Notes: generated by a model not told the origin, from the sequence alone. 64,000 nucleotides of DNA from Glandiceps talaboti (GCF_964340395.1 NC_135562.1:5902634-5966633), one strand, 5' to 3'; shown: positions 1 to 12,558, numbered from the stretch's first letter. Made by a program: numbers and translations.

Positions 1-165
1 GACAGAGAAGACGATAGTTTTGATTTAAAACTTTATCAACTAGAGATGTTATCTGATAAAAACATGAATAACATTATAAAGCTAAGAAATCGCAAAGACA
101 CCCACTATTATTTATTCGACCTGGTGTCACCAAGGTTGGTGTGTAGGGGTGATCCTAATGTTTAA
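1..165 (+). CDS. possible 3' end of an unidentified protein (partial)
   Basis: The first frame is open from base 1 to a TAA at 163-165 (54 codons). The translation is not low-complexity: it has a mixed charged/hydrophobic stretch around KLYQLEMLSDKNMNNIIKL, then HYYLFDLVSPRL. That is more protein-like than other short frames nearby. It would be the end of a terminal exon or internal exon of a gene lying to the left. I do not recognise the family. A possible splice donor (CCAAG/GTTGGT) lies at about 135, so the exon could end before the stop codon. It could also be a chance open frame or a transposon remnant. Confidence 0.3.
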   Translation, partial: DREDDSFDLKLYQLEMLSDKNMNNIIKLRNRKDTHYYLFDLVSPRLVCRGDPNV

Positions 166-640
166 AAATGTTTTTGTTTTTTTCCATGGAAAATTTTGGT
201 CGGTCGGTCGATTTAAAAAAGTATATAAATAAAAAATCATCTTTGAATTCATGTTTCTTTGCCTCTCCTTTTCCTCCTTTCAATCATCTTTTCATTGGAT
301 TCCTAGAAACAAGCCCTTCTCAGCTTTTCTTAGGGACCGGTCAGTTTCTCCAGCCTGGGGGGGGGGGGCGGTGGATTCTTAAATCGGGCCGACAAAAAGT
401 CACTGACCCCCCCTATCTGTAAAACCCAAAACAGGCTGACCCCCCTATCACTTAATTCTAAAACATGATGACCCCCCCCCCCCCATATATGATATTCGCA
501 TGAGTGACAGGTATTTTTTGATCGTGACTCAGTGTGGACTGCTTGACTGTCTTGCATCTACTTTATAAGATCCCGGGTTTTTATATAGCACTATCATAAT
601 TATAATTATTGACTACCCAGGGTAAATATATTTGAAAAGG
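166..640. other. non-coding, homopolymer-rich
   Basis: No gene seen. The stretch contains a 12-base G run (357-368), a 13-base C run (472-484) and two or three degenerate copies of a ~35-bp CTGACCCCCCTATC-type unit between them. Confidence 0.5.
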
Positions 641-1590
641 AGTTTAATAGCATCTTGACAGTGAAAGGTAGGGGGAAAGCTTTGAGAAGGGAATATGTAC
701 AGCTGTCATGGGGGGTCCTGGGGGGTCTCCCCCTAGAAGCCCAGGAGGTTTTTAACTCTGAAAAGTCAATATTGAGACTATTCAGACATTTTTAGAAAAT
801 CATTTCCAAGCTTTACAAGACAGCACCAACATGTAAAAAGCAACTACATAAGGTTGAAATATTTTTGAAATATAGTTTGATAGGATCTTGACAGTAAGAG
901 GTAGGGGGAGATCTTGAGACTGGGATGTGTACACCTCATGGGGGGGGGGGAGGAAGGTTCCAAGGGGGTCTCCCCCTAGAACCCCTGGAGGTTTTTTCCC
1001 TCAATTTTGAGACTATTCAGACCCTTTCAGACAATAATTTCCAAGCCTTACAAGACAACACCAACATGTAAAAAACAACTACATAGGGTTGAAATACTTT
1101 TGAAATATACTTTGATAGCATCTTGACAGTAAGAGCGGAAGAGCTTGAGACTGGGATATGTCCACCTCATGCGGGGGGGGGGGGGGTCTGAGGGGGTCTC
1201 CCTCTAGAAGCCCTGGAGGAATTTTACTCTTATAGCCAATATTTACACTATTTAGACCCTTCAAGCAATAACTTAATCCATGCTTTACAAGACAGCAAGT
1301 ATCAGAAACTATTCTTTATAACTTACACTAAGGGTTGAAATATGTTCTTAAAAAGTTAAATGGCATCATTATATACATGTAGTAAAGGTCAGCACATCTA
1401 ATGGTAGTATCATTGGTAGGGGAGATTTGGAGATTAAGGCAATTTTAGACTATCTTGGCAAACATTTCACATCTTGAAAAGACAATATCATCTCAAATTA
1501 GAATAGGGTGAAAATATTTAAGAAAAGTTTAATACCATTATGACAGTAAAAAGGTTGTTGGTGCATCTGATTGTTGGTTGAATGCATGAG
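641..1590. repeat. diverged ~230-bp tandem repeat, about 4-5 units
   Basis: The phrase 'tttgatagcatcttgacagt' recurs with variations at about 645, 875, 1105 and, more diverged, 1340 and 1525. Each is followed by a purine-rich segment, a C/G run, 'ggggtctccccctagaa' and 'tttccaagctttacaagac'. The last unit grades into the left arm of the foldback that follows, so both share an origin. Confidence 0.8.
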
Positions 1591-2503
1591 TGACCTCTGA
1601 GGGTGAGGAAGTCCTTGGGGTTTTCCCCCTGGCAGATATGGAGTTTTTTGCTTGAGATACTAAGGCAATGTTTAGGTTATTCATAACCTTTGAGGTAATA
1701 TTTCCAAGCTTCGAAAAGCTAACGTTTTAAATGAGTTTCCTATATCACATAAAATAGACATGTAACATTAGTATAGGGGCATTAATATATGTATAATAAA
1801 GTCACCGGTATGTTAGAGAACTTTAGGTGGATATTGTGTTTTATTGTGTTTTTGTGTGGTCATTGTGTTTTAAATTGTGATTGAAGAAAAAAATCCTTTC
1901 TACAATGGCATATAGCCTTGTCTGAAATGTGGTACATGTCAATATTTGTTCTTGTCCCTGTTTCTTTAATATTACTTATAACTTCAAACATAACTATAGA
2001 TATACATATACATGTATTACCTAGCTACCACACTAGTTACAGAACATGTTATGTAAATGCTTGGCTGTTTCACAATCAATGCTTTACTTATATTGCAGTT
2101 TGGGGCAAACTTGAAGGTTTCGTAATGGCAATTTTCATAGATAGTTTATAAATGAAATTAATCTAAATTGTTCTACTCGTCATGTTATTGACACTACAAA
2201 TCACCACATCTCATCAGATTCCAGTTTCTGTTATACCCTAGGTATGACCACCTAAAGTTCTCTGACATACCGGTGACTATACTATACATGCAATATTAAT
2301 AATGTCCCTGTACCAATTTTACGGGCCCATTTTTATGTGACATGGGAAACTCATTTAAAACTTACATTTACGTTAGCTTTTCAAAGCTGGGAAATATTAC
2401 CTCAAAGGTTATGAATAACCTAAAAGTTGCCTTAATAGAAACAAAAAACCTCCAGATCTGTCAGGACGACAACCCCCAAGGACTCCCTCAGCGCCAGAGG
2501 TCA
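1591..2503. mobile_element. foldback element, ~245-bp inverted arms
   Basis: The left arm (about 1591-1834) and right arm (about 2248-2503) are imperfect reverse complements along their whole length. Examples are 'accggtatgttagagaactttaggtgg' on the left against 'ccacctaaagttctctgaca' on the right, and the 'cctttgaggtaatattt' and 'gtccttgggg' segments. The ~410-bp spacer has no convincing gene. The arms are copies of the preceding ~230-bp tandem unit in opposite orientations, so this may be an inverted duplication of that satellite rather than a true transposon. Confidence 0.75.
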
Positions 2504-2540
2504 AAGGGGGGAGGTCAGTGAGTTTTTGTCGACCCGATCG

Positions 2541-2690
2541 TATTTTTCTAATTCAAAAATTGGTCTTCTAGTTCAAGTGTCGGTCTTCTAATTCAAGTGT
2601 CGGTCTTCTAATTCAAGTGTCGGTCTTCTAATTCAAGTGTTGGTCTTCTAATTCAAGTGTCGGTCTTCTAATTCAAAAATCGGTCTCCTC
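2541..2690 (+). repeat. 20-bp tandem repeat, ~7.5 copies
   Basis: The unit 'cggtcttctaattcaagtgt' repeats head to tail in exact 20-base register from 2561 to 2680. The flanking units (2541-2560 and 2661-2680) carry 'attcaaaaat' instead. It directly borders the pentanucleotide satellite. Confidence 0.95.
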
Positions 2691-2696
2691 TCCTCT

Positions 2697-3240
2697 CCTA
2701 TACTATACTATACTATACTATACTATACTATACTATACTATACTATACTATACTATACTATACTATACAATACTATACTATACTTTACTATACTATACTA
2801 TACTATACTATACTATACTATACTATACTATACTATACTATACTATACTATACTATACTATACAATACTATACTATACTTTACTATACTATACTATACTA
2901 TACTATACTATACTATACTATACTATACTATACTATACTATACTATACTTTACTATACTATACTATACTATACTATACTATACTATACTATACTATACTA
3001 TACTATACTATACTATACTATACTATACAATACTATACTATACTTTACTATACTATACTATACTATACTATACTATACTATACTATACTATACTATACTA
3101 TACTATACTATACTATACTATACATTGCTATACTATACTTTACTATACTATACTATACTATACTATACTATACTATACTATACTATACTATACTATACTA
3201 TACTATACTATACTATACTATACTATACTATATACTATAC
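2697..3240 (+). repeat. (TACTA)n pentanucleotide satellite block
   Basis: Over 100 head-to-tail TACTA units. The variant TACTTTAC recurs at 2783, 2878, 2948, 3043 and 3138, giving spacings of 95, 70, 95 and 95 bases. The array is therefore organised in 19-pentamer higher-order units. Confidence 0.97.
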
Positions 3241-3300
3241 TACATTATAGTGTAGTGTAGTGTAGTGTATTGTATTGTAGTGTAGTGTAGTATAGTATTG
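3241..3300 (-). repeat. (TAGTG)/(TAGTA) block, opposite orientation
   Basis: Immediately after the TACTA block the sequence switches to TAGTG/TAGTA units on the same strand, which is the inverted orientation of the pentamer. The junction is at about 3240-3248. Confidence 0.85.
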
Positions 3301-3394
3301 AGGAGTGTTGTATTTCCGTATTTGTTTGCCCAGAGTTTACTTGTATTGTTCATCAAATAGAGATGCCAGTTTTATGATAGTGGACTCAGGTTAC

Positions 3395-3765
3395 TAGTAT
3401 TTATTTCTGTTTCATTATAGCCTCTTTTCGCCAGTTTCCAGGTGAAGAATTTAATTTTCTTTTGAAATTCTTTTTCGTTACTACATGTTCGTATGTATCT
3501 GATCGTTTGACCCTTAATGGACCCTTTGAAGACTGAGTTCGGGCGGCAGTATTACCTGTGTAAATATTGGAATGAGTTTTGATATCCAATACTTTGTGTT
3601 ATTGGTGCCGTTGACATTTGTGGATTGTGATATGTTACTTCCGTATCTGAGCTTTCCAACGAAAATTTGAAAGTTGGATGTATTTGGTTTATTTTTTCAC
3701 TCAGATTATTTAGTTCAACTTGGGTGCCACAAAATATCATGAAAACGCCACCCCTGAAATGTGTC
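3395..3765 (-). pseudogene. Penelope-like retroelement reverse-transcriptase fragment
   Basis: On the minus strand one frame reads FMIFCGTQVELNNL then INQIHPTFKFSLESS. This resembles the end of the catalytic segment (DDIFMIWTG-type) and the following IHPTIKFT motif of Penelope-like and related retroelements. After a frame change a second frame gives FKGSIKGQTIRYIRTCSN followed by a basic FFTWKLAKRGY stretch, another recognisable block of the same protein. The catalytic aspartates expected just upstream of FMI are absent, and at least one frameshift separates the blocks, so it is dead. Family assignment is from motif memory, not a search. Confidence 0.6.
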
Positions 3766-4199
3766 CAGAGTGATATTTTATCCGTGTAGATTTCAATAAT
3801 GCGACTTTCCAGTTCATGGAATGTCGGCTATTTCGGGTGATGCCCAAGAGCCAATGCACATGCATGTTTGTGTGTAGAATTCTCCTTTAAATTTAAATGT
3901 GTTTTTCGTGAGAATCACATAATAGTTTTAGGAGATGCACAGGTGGTGGTTTTGGAATGCTATAGTCGATTGTTTGTGTAACTGGCGAGTCAAGTGCTTC
4001 GACAACTGACTGCATTGCGCCAGACTGCAAAGTATGTGTGTACATACCACATGTAAAGTGACTAGTATCCAATTTTCAGGAACTACATACAGTAGCTTCT
4101 GATGCCATGTGATGATACACTTTGTGCAAGTGTGAGACATATCTCGCTGGACACCCACAAATGAGATCCCATTGGTCTTCAACACAACATACAGTCTCT
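3766..4199. other. no gene seen between two retroelement fragments
   Basis: Ordinary composition. The short open frames lack recognisable motifs. It may be further decayed Penelope-like sequence. Confidence 0.4.
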
Positions 4200-4345
4200 A
4201 TATTAACGGATCTCATCTACGAGATGCAATAACTAAACACTGGGACGTAATAGCACACAATGAGATATGAAATCAATTATATCCAAAAAGACCAATCATA
4301 GCACAGAAGCGAAACATAAACTTAAAAGACAAATAGGTCAACACT
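4200..4345 (+). pseudogene. Penelope-like element C-terminal fragment, opposite strand
   Basis: The plus strand reads SHLRDAITKHWDVIAHN, then after a stop QLYPKRPIIAQKRNINLKDK. This resembles the 'LKKHWHLI...IFPEPPLVAYRRPKNLRD' block that follows the reverse-transcriptase core in Penelope-like retroelements. It is inverted relative to the fragment at 3395-3765, so a rearrangement or two insertions occurred. An in-frame stop shows it is non-functional. Confidence 0.5.
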
Positions 4346-4392
4346 CAATTGCAGCATTCCGAATTTAAAAATCTAGCGGAAATAAAACGAGA

Positions 4393-7300
4393 TAATATTA
4401 TAATATAGTATAGTATAGTATATAGTACAATATATAGTATATAGCACAGTCTAGTATATAGTATAGTATAGTATAGTATAGTATATAGTATAGTATATAG
4501 TAAAGTATAGTATAGTATAGTATGGTATAGTAGAGTATAGTATAGTATAGTATGATATAGTATAGTATACTATATAGTACAGTATATAGTTTAATATAGT
4601 ATAGTATAGTATGGTACATAGTATAGAGCATAGTATAGTGTATAGTGTAGTCTAATATATAGTATAGTATAGTATAGTATAGTATAGTATAGTATAGTAT
4701 AGTATAGTATAGTATAGTATAGTATAGTATAGTATATAGTACAGTATAGTATAGAATAGTCTAGAATATAGTATATAGTAAAGACAAGTATATAGTACAG
4801 TATATAGTACAGTATATAGCATAGTCTAGTATATAGTATAATATAGTATAGAATAGTATAGTATAGTATAGTATATAGTACAGGATATAGCATAGTCTAG
4901 TATATAGTGCAGTATAGTATAGTATAGTATATAGTATAGTATAGTCTAGTATAGTATAGTATAGCATAATATAGTATAGCATAGTATAGTATAATATAGT
5001 ATAGTATAATATATAGTACAGAATATAGTATAGTCTAGTATATAGTATAGTACAGTATTGTATACTATACTATATAGTATAGTATAATATAGTACAGTAC
5101 AGTAGAGTACAGTACAGTACAGTATAGTATAGTACAATGTATAGTATATAGTATATAGCATAATATAGTATATAGTGTAGTCTAGTATAGTATAGTATAT
5201 AGTATATAGTATAGTATAGCATAGCATAATATAATATAGCATAGTATAGTATAATATAGTATAGTATAATATATAGTACAGAATATAGTATAGTCTAGTA
5301 TAGTATAGTATAATACAGTATAGTATTGTATACAATACTATATAGTATGGTATAGTATAGTACAGTATAATATAGTATAGTATAGTATATAGTACAATAT
5401 ATAGTATATAGCACAGTCTAGTATATAGTATAGTCTAGTATAGTATAGTATATAGTATAGTATAGTATATAGTAAAGTATAGTATAGAATAGTATAGTAT
5501 AGTAGAGTATAGTATAGTATAGTATGATATAGCATAGTATACTATATAGTACAGTATATAGCTTAGTATAGTATAGTATAGTATGGTACATAGTATAGAG
5601 CATAGTATAGTATATAGTGTAGTCTAGTATTTAGTATAGTATAGTATAGTATAGTATAGTATAGTATAGTATAGTATAGTATAGTAGAGTATAGTATAGT
5701 ATAGTATGATATAGCATAGTATACTATATAGTACAGTATATAGCTTAGTATAGTATAGTATAGTATGGTACATAGTATAGAGCATAGTATAGTATATAGT
5801 GTAGTCTAGTATTTAGTATAGTATAGTATAGTATAGTATAGTATAGTATAGTATAGTATAGTATATAGTACAGTACAGTATAGAATGGTCTAGTATATAG
5901 TATGTAGTATAGTATATAGTAAAGACAAGTATATAGTACAGTATATAGTACAGTATATAGCATAGTCTAGTATATAGTATAATATAGTATAGAATAGTAT
6001 AGTATAGTGTAGTATATAGTACAATATATAGTATATAGCACAGTCTAGTATATAGTATAGTCTAGTATAGTATAGTATATAGTATAGTATAGTATATAGT
6101 AAAGTATAGTATAGTATAGTATAGTAGAGTATAGTATAGTATAGTATGATATAGCATAGTATACTATATAGTACAGTATATAGTTTAGTATAGTATAGTA
6201 TAGTATGGTACATAGTATAGAGCATAGTATAGTATATAGTGTAGTCTAGTATATAGTATAGTATAGTATAGTATAGTATAGTATAGTATAGTATATAGTA
6301 CAGTATCGTATAGAATAGTCTAGTATATAGTATAGTATATAGTATATAGCACAGTCTAGTATATAGTATAGTCTAGTATAGTATAGTATATAGTATAGTA
6401 TAGTATATAGTAAAGTATAGTATAGAATAGTATAGTATAGTAGAGTATAGTATAGTATAGTATGATATAGCATAGTATACTATATAGTACAGTATATAGC
6501 TTAGTATAGTATAGTATAGTATGGTACATAGTATAGAGCATAGTATAGTATATAGTGTAGTCTAGTATTTAGTATAGTATAGTATAGTATAGTATAGTAT
6601 AGTATACTATATAGTACAGTACAGTATAGAATGGTCTAGTATATAGTATGTAGTATAGTATATAGTAAAGACAAGTATATAGTACAGTATATAGTACAGT
6701 ATATAGCATAGTCTAGTATATAGTATAATATAGTATAGAATAGTATAGTATAGTGTAGTATATAGTATAGTATATAGCATAGTCTAGTATATAGTGCAGT
6801 ATAGTATAGTATATTATAGTATAGTATAGTATAGTATAGTATATAGTACAATATATAGTATATAGCACAGTCTAGTGTATAGTATAGTATAGTATAGTAC
6901 AGTATAGTATAGTATAGTATATAGTAAAGAATATATTATATAGCATAGTCTAGTATATAGTATAGTATAGCATAATACAGTATAGTATAGTATAGTATAG
7001 TATATAGTATAGTATAGTCTAGTATAGTATAGTATAATATAGTATAGTATAATATATAGTACAGAATATAGTATAGTCTAGTATATAGTATAGTACAGTA
7101 TTGTATACTATACTATATAGTATAGTATAGTATAGTACAGTATAATATAGTATAATATAGTATAGTACAGTAGAGTACAGTACAGTACAGTATAGTATAG
7201 TATAGTATAATGTATAGTATATAGTATATAGCATAATATAGTATATAGTGTAGTCTAGTATAGTATAGTATAATATATAGTATTGTATAGCATAGCATAA

Positions 7301-8105
7301 TATAATATAGCATAGTATAGTATAATATAGTATAGTATAATATATAGTACAGAATATAGTATAGTCTAGTATAGTATAGTATAATACAGTATAGTATTGT
7401 ATACTATACTATATAGTATAGTATAGTATAGTATAGTATAGTACAGTATAATATAGTATAGTATAGTACAGTAGAGTAGAGTACAGTATAGTATAGTATA
7501 GTCTAGTATATAGTATAGTATTGTATAGTATAGTATATATTTTATAGTAAAGACAAGTATATAGTACAGTATATAGTATAGTATATAGTACACGAGTATA
7601 TAGCATAGTGTAGTATATAGTATAGTATAGTATAGAATAGTATAGTATAGTGTAGTATATAGTACAGTATATGGCATAGTCTAGTATATAGTATAGTATA
7701 GAATAGTATAGTATAGAATATTAGAGTAGAGTATATAGTATAGTGTAGTGTAGTATATAGTATAGTATAGCATAGCATAGTATAGTCTAGTATAGTATAG
7801 TCTAGTATAGTATATAGTACAGTCTAGTATAGTATATAGTATAGCATAGTCTAGTTTAGTATATTATAGTATATAGTATATAGCATAGTTAAATACATAG
7901 TTAATAGCATAGTGTAGTATATAGTACAGTACAGTATAGTTTAATATATAGTATATAGCATAGTATAATATATAGTATAGTATAGTATACTATAGTATAT
8001 AGTATATTATAGTATATAATATAGTATAATATAGTGTAGTATACTATATAGTACAGTGTATAGTATATATCATAGTCTACTATATAGTACAGTATAGTAT
8101 AATAT
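4393..8105 (-). repeat. (TAGTA)n pentanucleotide satellite, 3.7 kb
   Basis: Almost wholly built of TAGTA pentamers with scattered TATAG, CAGTA, TCTAG and GCATAG variants. Variant patterns recur in blocks: the segment around 5418-5603 reappears at 6356-6541 (offset 938), and related blocks occur near 5890-6225. The array therefore grew by amplification of long segments as well as pentamer slippage. Open frames with Tyr/Ile/Leu-only proteins are artefacts of the repeat. Confidence 0.97.
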
Positions 8106-8628
8106 ACCATATACTATACAATACTATCCTATGCTATAATATATACGATACACTATACTATACTATATACTCTACTATATAATATACTATATTATACTAT
8201 ATACTACACTTGCCTATATACTATACTATGCAACACTACACTATGCTATATTGAATATACTCTACTATACACTACTATATTATACCATACTATACTATAC
8301 TAGAATATACTATCCTATACTATACTATACTATACTATACTATACTATACTATACTATACTATACTAATTTTATACGATACTATACTTGACTATACTATA
8401 CTATACTATACTATACTATACTATACTAATTTTATATGATACTATGCTTGACTATATACTATATACAATAGTATAGGTATGCTATAGTATGCTATACTAT
8501 AACCTACACTATACTATACTATATTCCATATACTAGTATATTATACCATACTATACTGTACTATACTACACGACACTATACCATATACCATATACTCTAC
8601 TATACTCTATTATACTATAGTATACTTA
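8106..8628 (+). repeat. (TACTA)n satellite, inverted relative to preceding block
   Basis: The orientation flips at about 8105. Units are TACTA with interruptions such as 'aattttatac' that occur twice (about 8366 and 8428). Confidence 0.93.
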
Positions 8629-8745
8629 AGCAATAAACCACACCCTGGGGATGGTATACCACTCGGTTTTGAGCAGTGAACTCAATATATTTCGTTCACT
8701 GGTCAAAACCGAGTGGTATACCATTCCCAGGGGTGGTTTATCGCT
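8629..8745. repeat. hairpin: ~53-bp inverted repeat with short loop
   Basis: The left arm (8629-8681, 'agcaataaaccacaccctgg...') and right arm (8694-8745, ending 'ggggtggtttatcgct') are near-perfect reverse complements sharing 'ggtataccactcggtttt'. The loop is about 12 bases. It looks like a MITE or foldback inserted in the pentamer satellite. Confidence 0.9.
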
Positions 8746-8975
8746 ATTATATTATACCAGTATATTGAAACTGTCGGAAACAAGATATGACGCAACATTT
8801 TCTTGTTTCATTTGTGCCCCCATCCCTGCGCGGACTATAACGTTCGTAGACGAACAGTGAGAGAACATCAAAATTTTGACACGTGCCAACTGTGCATTAT
8901 CGCTCAGTTTAGACGCGCTAGTTCGATGCCTAGATCAATCAGATCTCTCGATTTGCGCCATCAATATACTGGACT
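8746..8975. other. unique-sequence island inside the satellite
   Basis: About 230 bases with normal composition and several CpGs ('cctgcgcggactataacgtt'), lying between pentamer blocks. Short open frames are present but no recognisable motif. It is probably the remainder of the inserted element carrying the hairpin. Confidence 0.6.
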
Positions 8976-11315
8976 GTATACTATACTATATACCACATAC
9001 TATACTATACTATAATCTACTACACTATACTATACTATACTATACTAGACTATACTAGATTATACTAGACTCTATACTATATACGATAGTGTAGGAATAG
9101 AATAATATTATAGTATATTATTGTACAGTATATAGTAGAGTATATTATACAGTACTGTATGGTATAGTATGCTATACTATACACTACACTATAATATACA
9201 CTATACACTATATTCCATATATTCTACTATACTATAATCTACTACACTATACTATACTATACAATACTATGCTATACTAGACTCTATACTGTATACAATA
9301 GTGTAGGTATAGAATAATATTATAGTATATTATTGTACTGTATATAGTAGAGTATATTATATAGTACTGTATGGTATAGTATGCTATACTATACACTACA
9401 CTATAATATACACTATACACTATATTCCATATACTCTACTATACTCTAGTATATTATACTATACTATACTAGACTATACTATACTTTGCTATGCTATACT
9501 ATATACCATATGCTCTACTATACTCTACTATATTATACTATGCTAGACTATATATGATAGTATAGGTATAGAATAATATTATAGTATTGTATTGTACAGT
9601 ATATAGTATAGTACGGTATGGTATAGTATGCTATACTATACACTAAACTATACTATATTCCACATACTCTACTATACTCTAGTATATTATACCATAATAT
9701 ACTATACTATACTATACTATACTATTATATACTATAATATACAATACTATACTATGCTATGCTATACTATATACCATATACTATACTTTACTATATACCA
9801 TACTATATGATATACTATGCTATACTATACTACACTACACTATACTATATTCCACATACTCTACTATACTCTAGTATATTATACCATAATATACTATACT
9901 ATACTATTATATACTATAATATACAATACTATACTATGATATGCTATACTATATACCATATACTATACTTTACTATATACCATACTATATGATATACTAT
10001 GCTATACTATACTACACTACACTATACTATATACTCTACTATATTATACTATACTATACTATTCTATACTATATAATATACTATATTATAATATATACTA
10101 CACTATACTATGTACTATACTATACTACACAAAATAACATATACTCTACTATACTATACTATGTACTATACTATACTACCAGTATACTATACTATATATT
10201 ATACTATATAATGTACTATACTAGACTATATATAATATGTACTATATATTATAGTATAGGTATCGAATAATATAGTATAGTATTGTACAGTATATAGTAT
10301 ACTATACTATGTAGTATAGAATAGTATAGTATAGTATAGTATAGTATGGTATAGTATAGTATACAGTATAATATAGTATAGTATATAGTACAGTATATAG
10401 CATAGTCTAGTATATAGTATAGTATAAAATAGTATAGTTTATGGTATATAGCATAGCATAGTATAGTATAGTATAATATAGTATAGTACATTGTACAGTA
10501 CAGTGTAGTATATTATAGTATAGTATAGTGTAGTATAGTACAGTATAGTATAGTGCAGAATAGTAAAGTATAGTATATAGCATAATAAAATACATAGTAT
10601 ATAGTATAGTTTAATATATAGTACAGTACATAGCATTATAGCAATATAGCATTATAGTCTGGTATATAGTACAGTATAGTATAGTATAGTTTAGTATAGT
10701 ATAGTTTAGTATATACATGCAGTATAGTATAGTATACTATATAGTATAGTATAATATAGTATAGTATACTATATAGTACAGTATATAGTATAGTCTGGTA
10801 TATAGTATACTATACTATATAGTAGAGTATACTATACTATATACCATATACTATACTATACTATACACTATAATTTACTATATACCATACTATATGATAT
10901 ACTATACTATACTTGATTTAATACTATAATATACTACACTGCACTACACTATACTATATTCCATATACTCTACTATATTATACCACACTATACTATATTA
11001 TATTATACTATGCTATCATGCTATACACCATATACTATACTATATTATATAATATACTATATTATACTATATACTATACTTGACTATATACGATACTATA
11101 CTATACTATGCTATATACCATATACTATACTATACTCTACTATACACCATATACTATAATATAGTATAGGTATAGAATATTATAGTATAGTATTGTACAG
11201 TATATTGTATAGTACAGTATATAGTATAGTATAATATAGTATATAGTATATAGCATAGCATAGTATATAGTATATAGTCTTGTATAGTTTATAGTATAGT
11301 ACCATATACTATTAT
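8976..11315. repeat. mixed-orientation pentanucleotide satellite
   Basis: TACTA segments (about 8976-9090, 9160-9300, 9385-9560, 9620-10245, 10830-11150) alternate with TAGTA segments (about 9090-9160, 9305-9380, 9565-9620, 10255-10800, 11155-11310). Longer units are also duplicated: a 182-bp unit is tandem between about 9640 and 10025, and an 'agaataatattatagtat' module recurs at 9099, 9311 and 9570. The composition is self-complementary throughout. Confidence 0.93.
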
Positions 11316-12180
11316 AAGCCCAGTGGATGTATTTGTATTGAACAAAATGTTCACTTGGTAAGCCCACATAGGGCAAGTAAATAAATAAAACAAACTATAC
11401 TATACTTTGTACTTGATCTTTTTTTCATTATCATTTGTGTCAATATGACTTGAAATGATTTAAACTTTTGAAACCCTAAAATTAGTGATACTTTTTATGA
11501 TATAACTAAGTTGTGTTTTACTTATGAATGGTGCTCTAAATGGCCTCCAAAAGGTGTTCATTTTTCAAAAGATCTTACCATGGGAGGGGGACACCCCCTC
11601 CCACTTGTATAGCATGCACGCATGGGCATAGCATGCACTTCTCCCGACACTTTTTCAAGTTCTCTCCCTACTTTGAAACTTACTGAAACCCCTAGGTTTA
11701 CAATTATGTTAATTTCATTTCTAATAATGTATAATTAGCTGAATTAATCTATAATGATAATAGTTCACTCAATGTAAGAGATATCCTAGAACTTTTGGTT
11801 ACTAAAACCATGAATATTTTGCACAGCTATGAACAGACAATCATACTTCTCATAGGGTTCCTGCCTAAAGAGCTTTATATATTGCAAGAAAGAACAAGAA
11901 TATTTCTTGTCAACAGATGTGGGGGGGGGGGGGGGCAGTGTTTTTTTATTTGTCAGCAGGGGTGGGGTGAACAAAAAGTCAGCGTAGAATCTGATCGCTC
12001 CCTAAAATCAGTCTCATTCAACAACAAAAAATAAAACTGAATCAAATAAAATGAAATCATTCACCACTTACATGCTAGCTTCACTCTGTGTATAACATGT
12101 AAAATTGTCAGATATATAGAAGTCCACACTGGTTTTCTGTTCATTTTACATTTTATTACTTATTAATATTATCCATGATT
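11316..12180. other. non-coding, no gene seen
   Basis: Contains a 15-base G run (11921-11935) and a C-rich/G-rich palindromic-looking patch near 11582-11606 ('gggagggggacaccccctccca'-like). No convincing exon. Confidence 0.5.
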
Positions 12181-12558
12181 TAAGTTATATGACTATATCT
12201 CTTTGCAATATCCAAAATTTTTCTAATGACAAAAGATTGTGTCTTTTAACATTCTCATTTAACAAGTGCTTGAAGTACAAATTACAAAAACACATGTGTG
12301 TTTACACCAACGAAGAGAGCCAAGAGACAAGATTAAACAAAATTCACATTTTTATACCTAATTTTCATGTCACTGATGAGATCATCATATGCTTAACACT
12401 TCTTCATCTATATACCCCAAGAGCCATTCAAATTAATTTCCAGCTCATTACTTTTGGAATTAAAGATTATTTTACCAAAAAGACACATTTTAGCCATAAT
12501 TTGCATATCAATAATGGAATCATCATGTTCTGAATAATTCTTAAAGCAATAAAAAAAA

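Noticed and set aside
4398-10595. Many open frames of 60-129 codons giving Tyr/Ile/Leu/Thr repeats
   Set aside because: They are translations of the pentanucleotide satellite (TAGTA/TACTA has few stops in some frames); no protein-like composition.
12189-12533. 114-codon plus-strand frame
   Set aside because: Lies in dispersed-repeat DNA whose related copy at 13325-13480 does not keep the frame; no motif.
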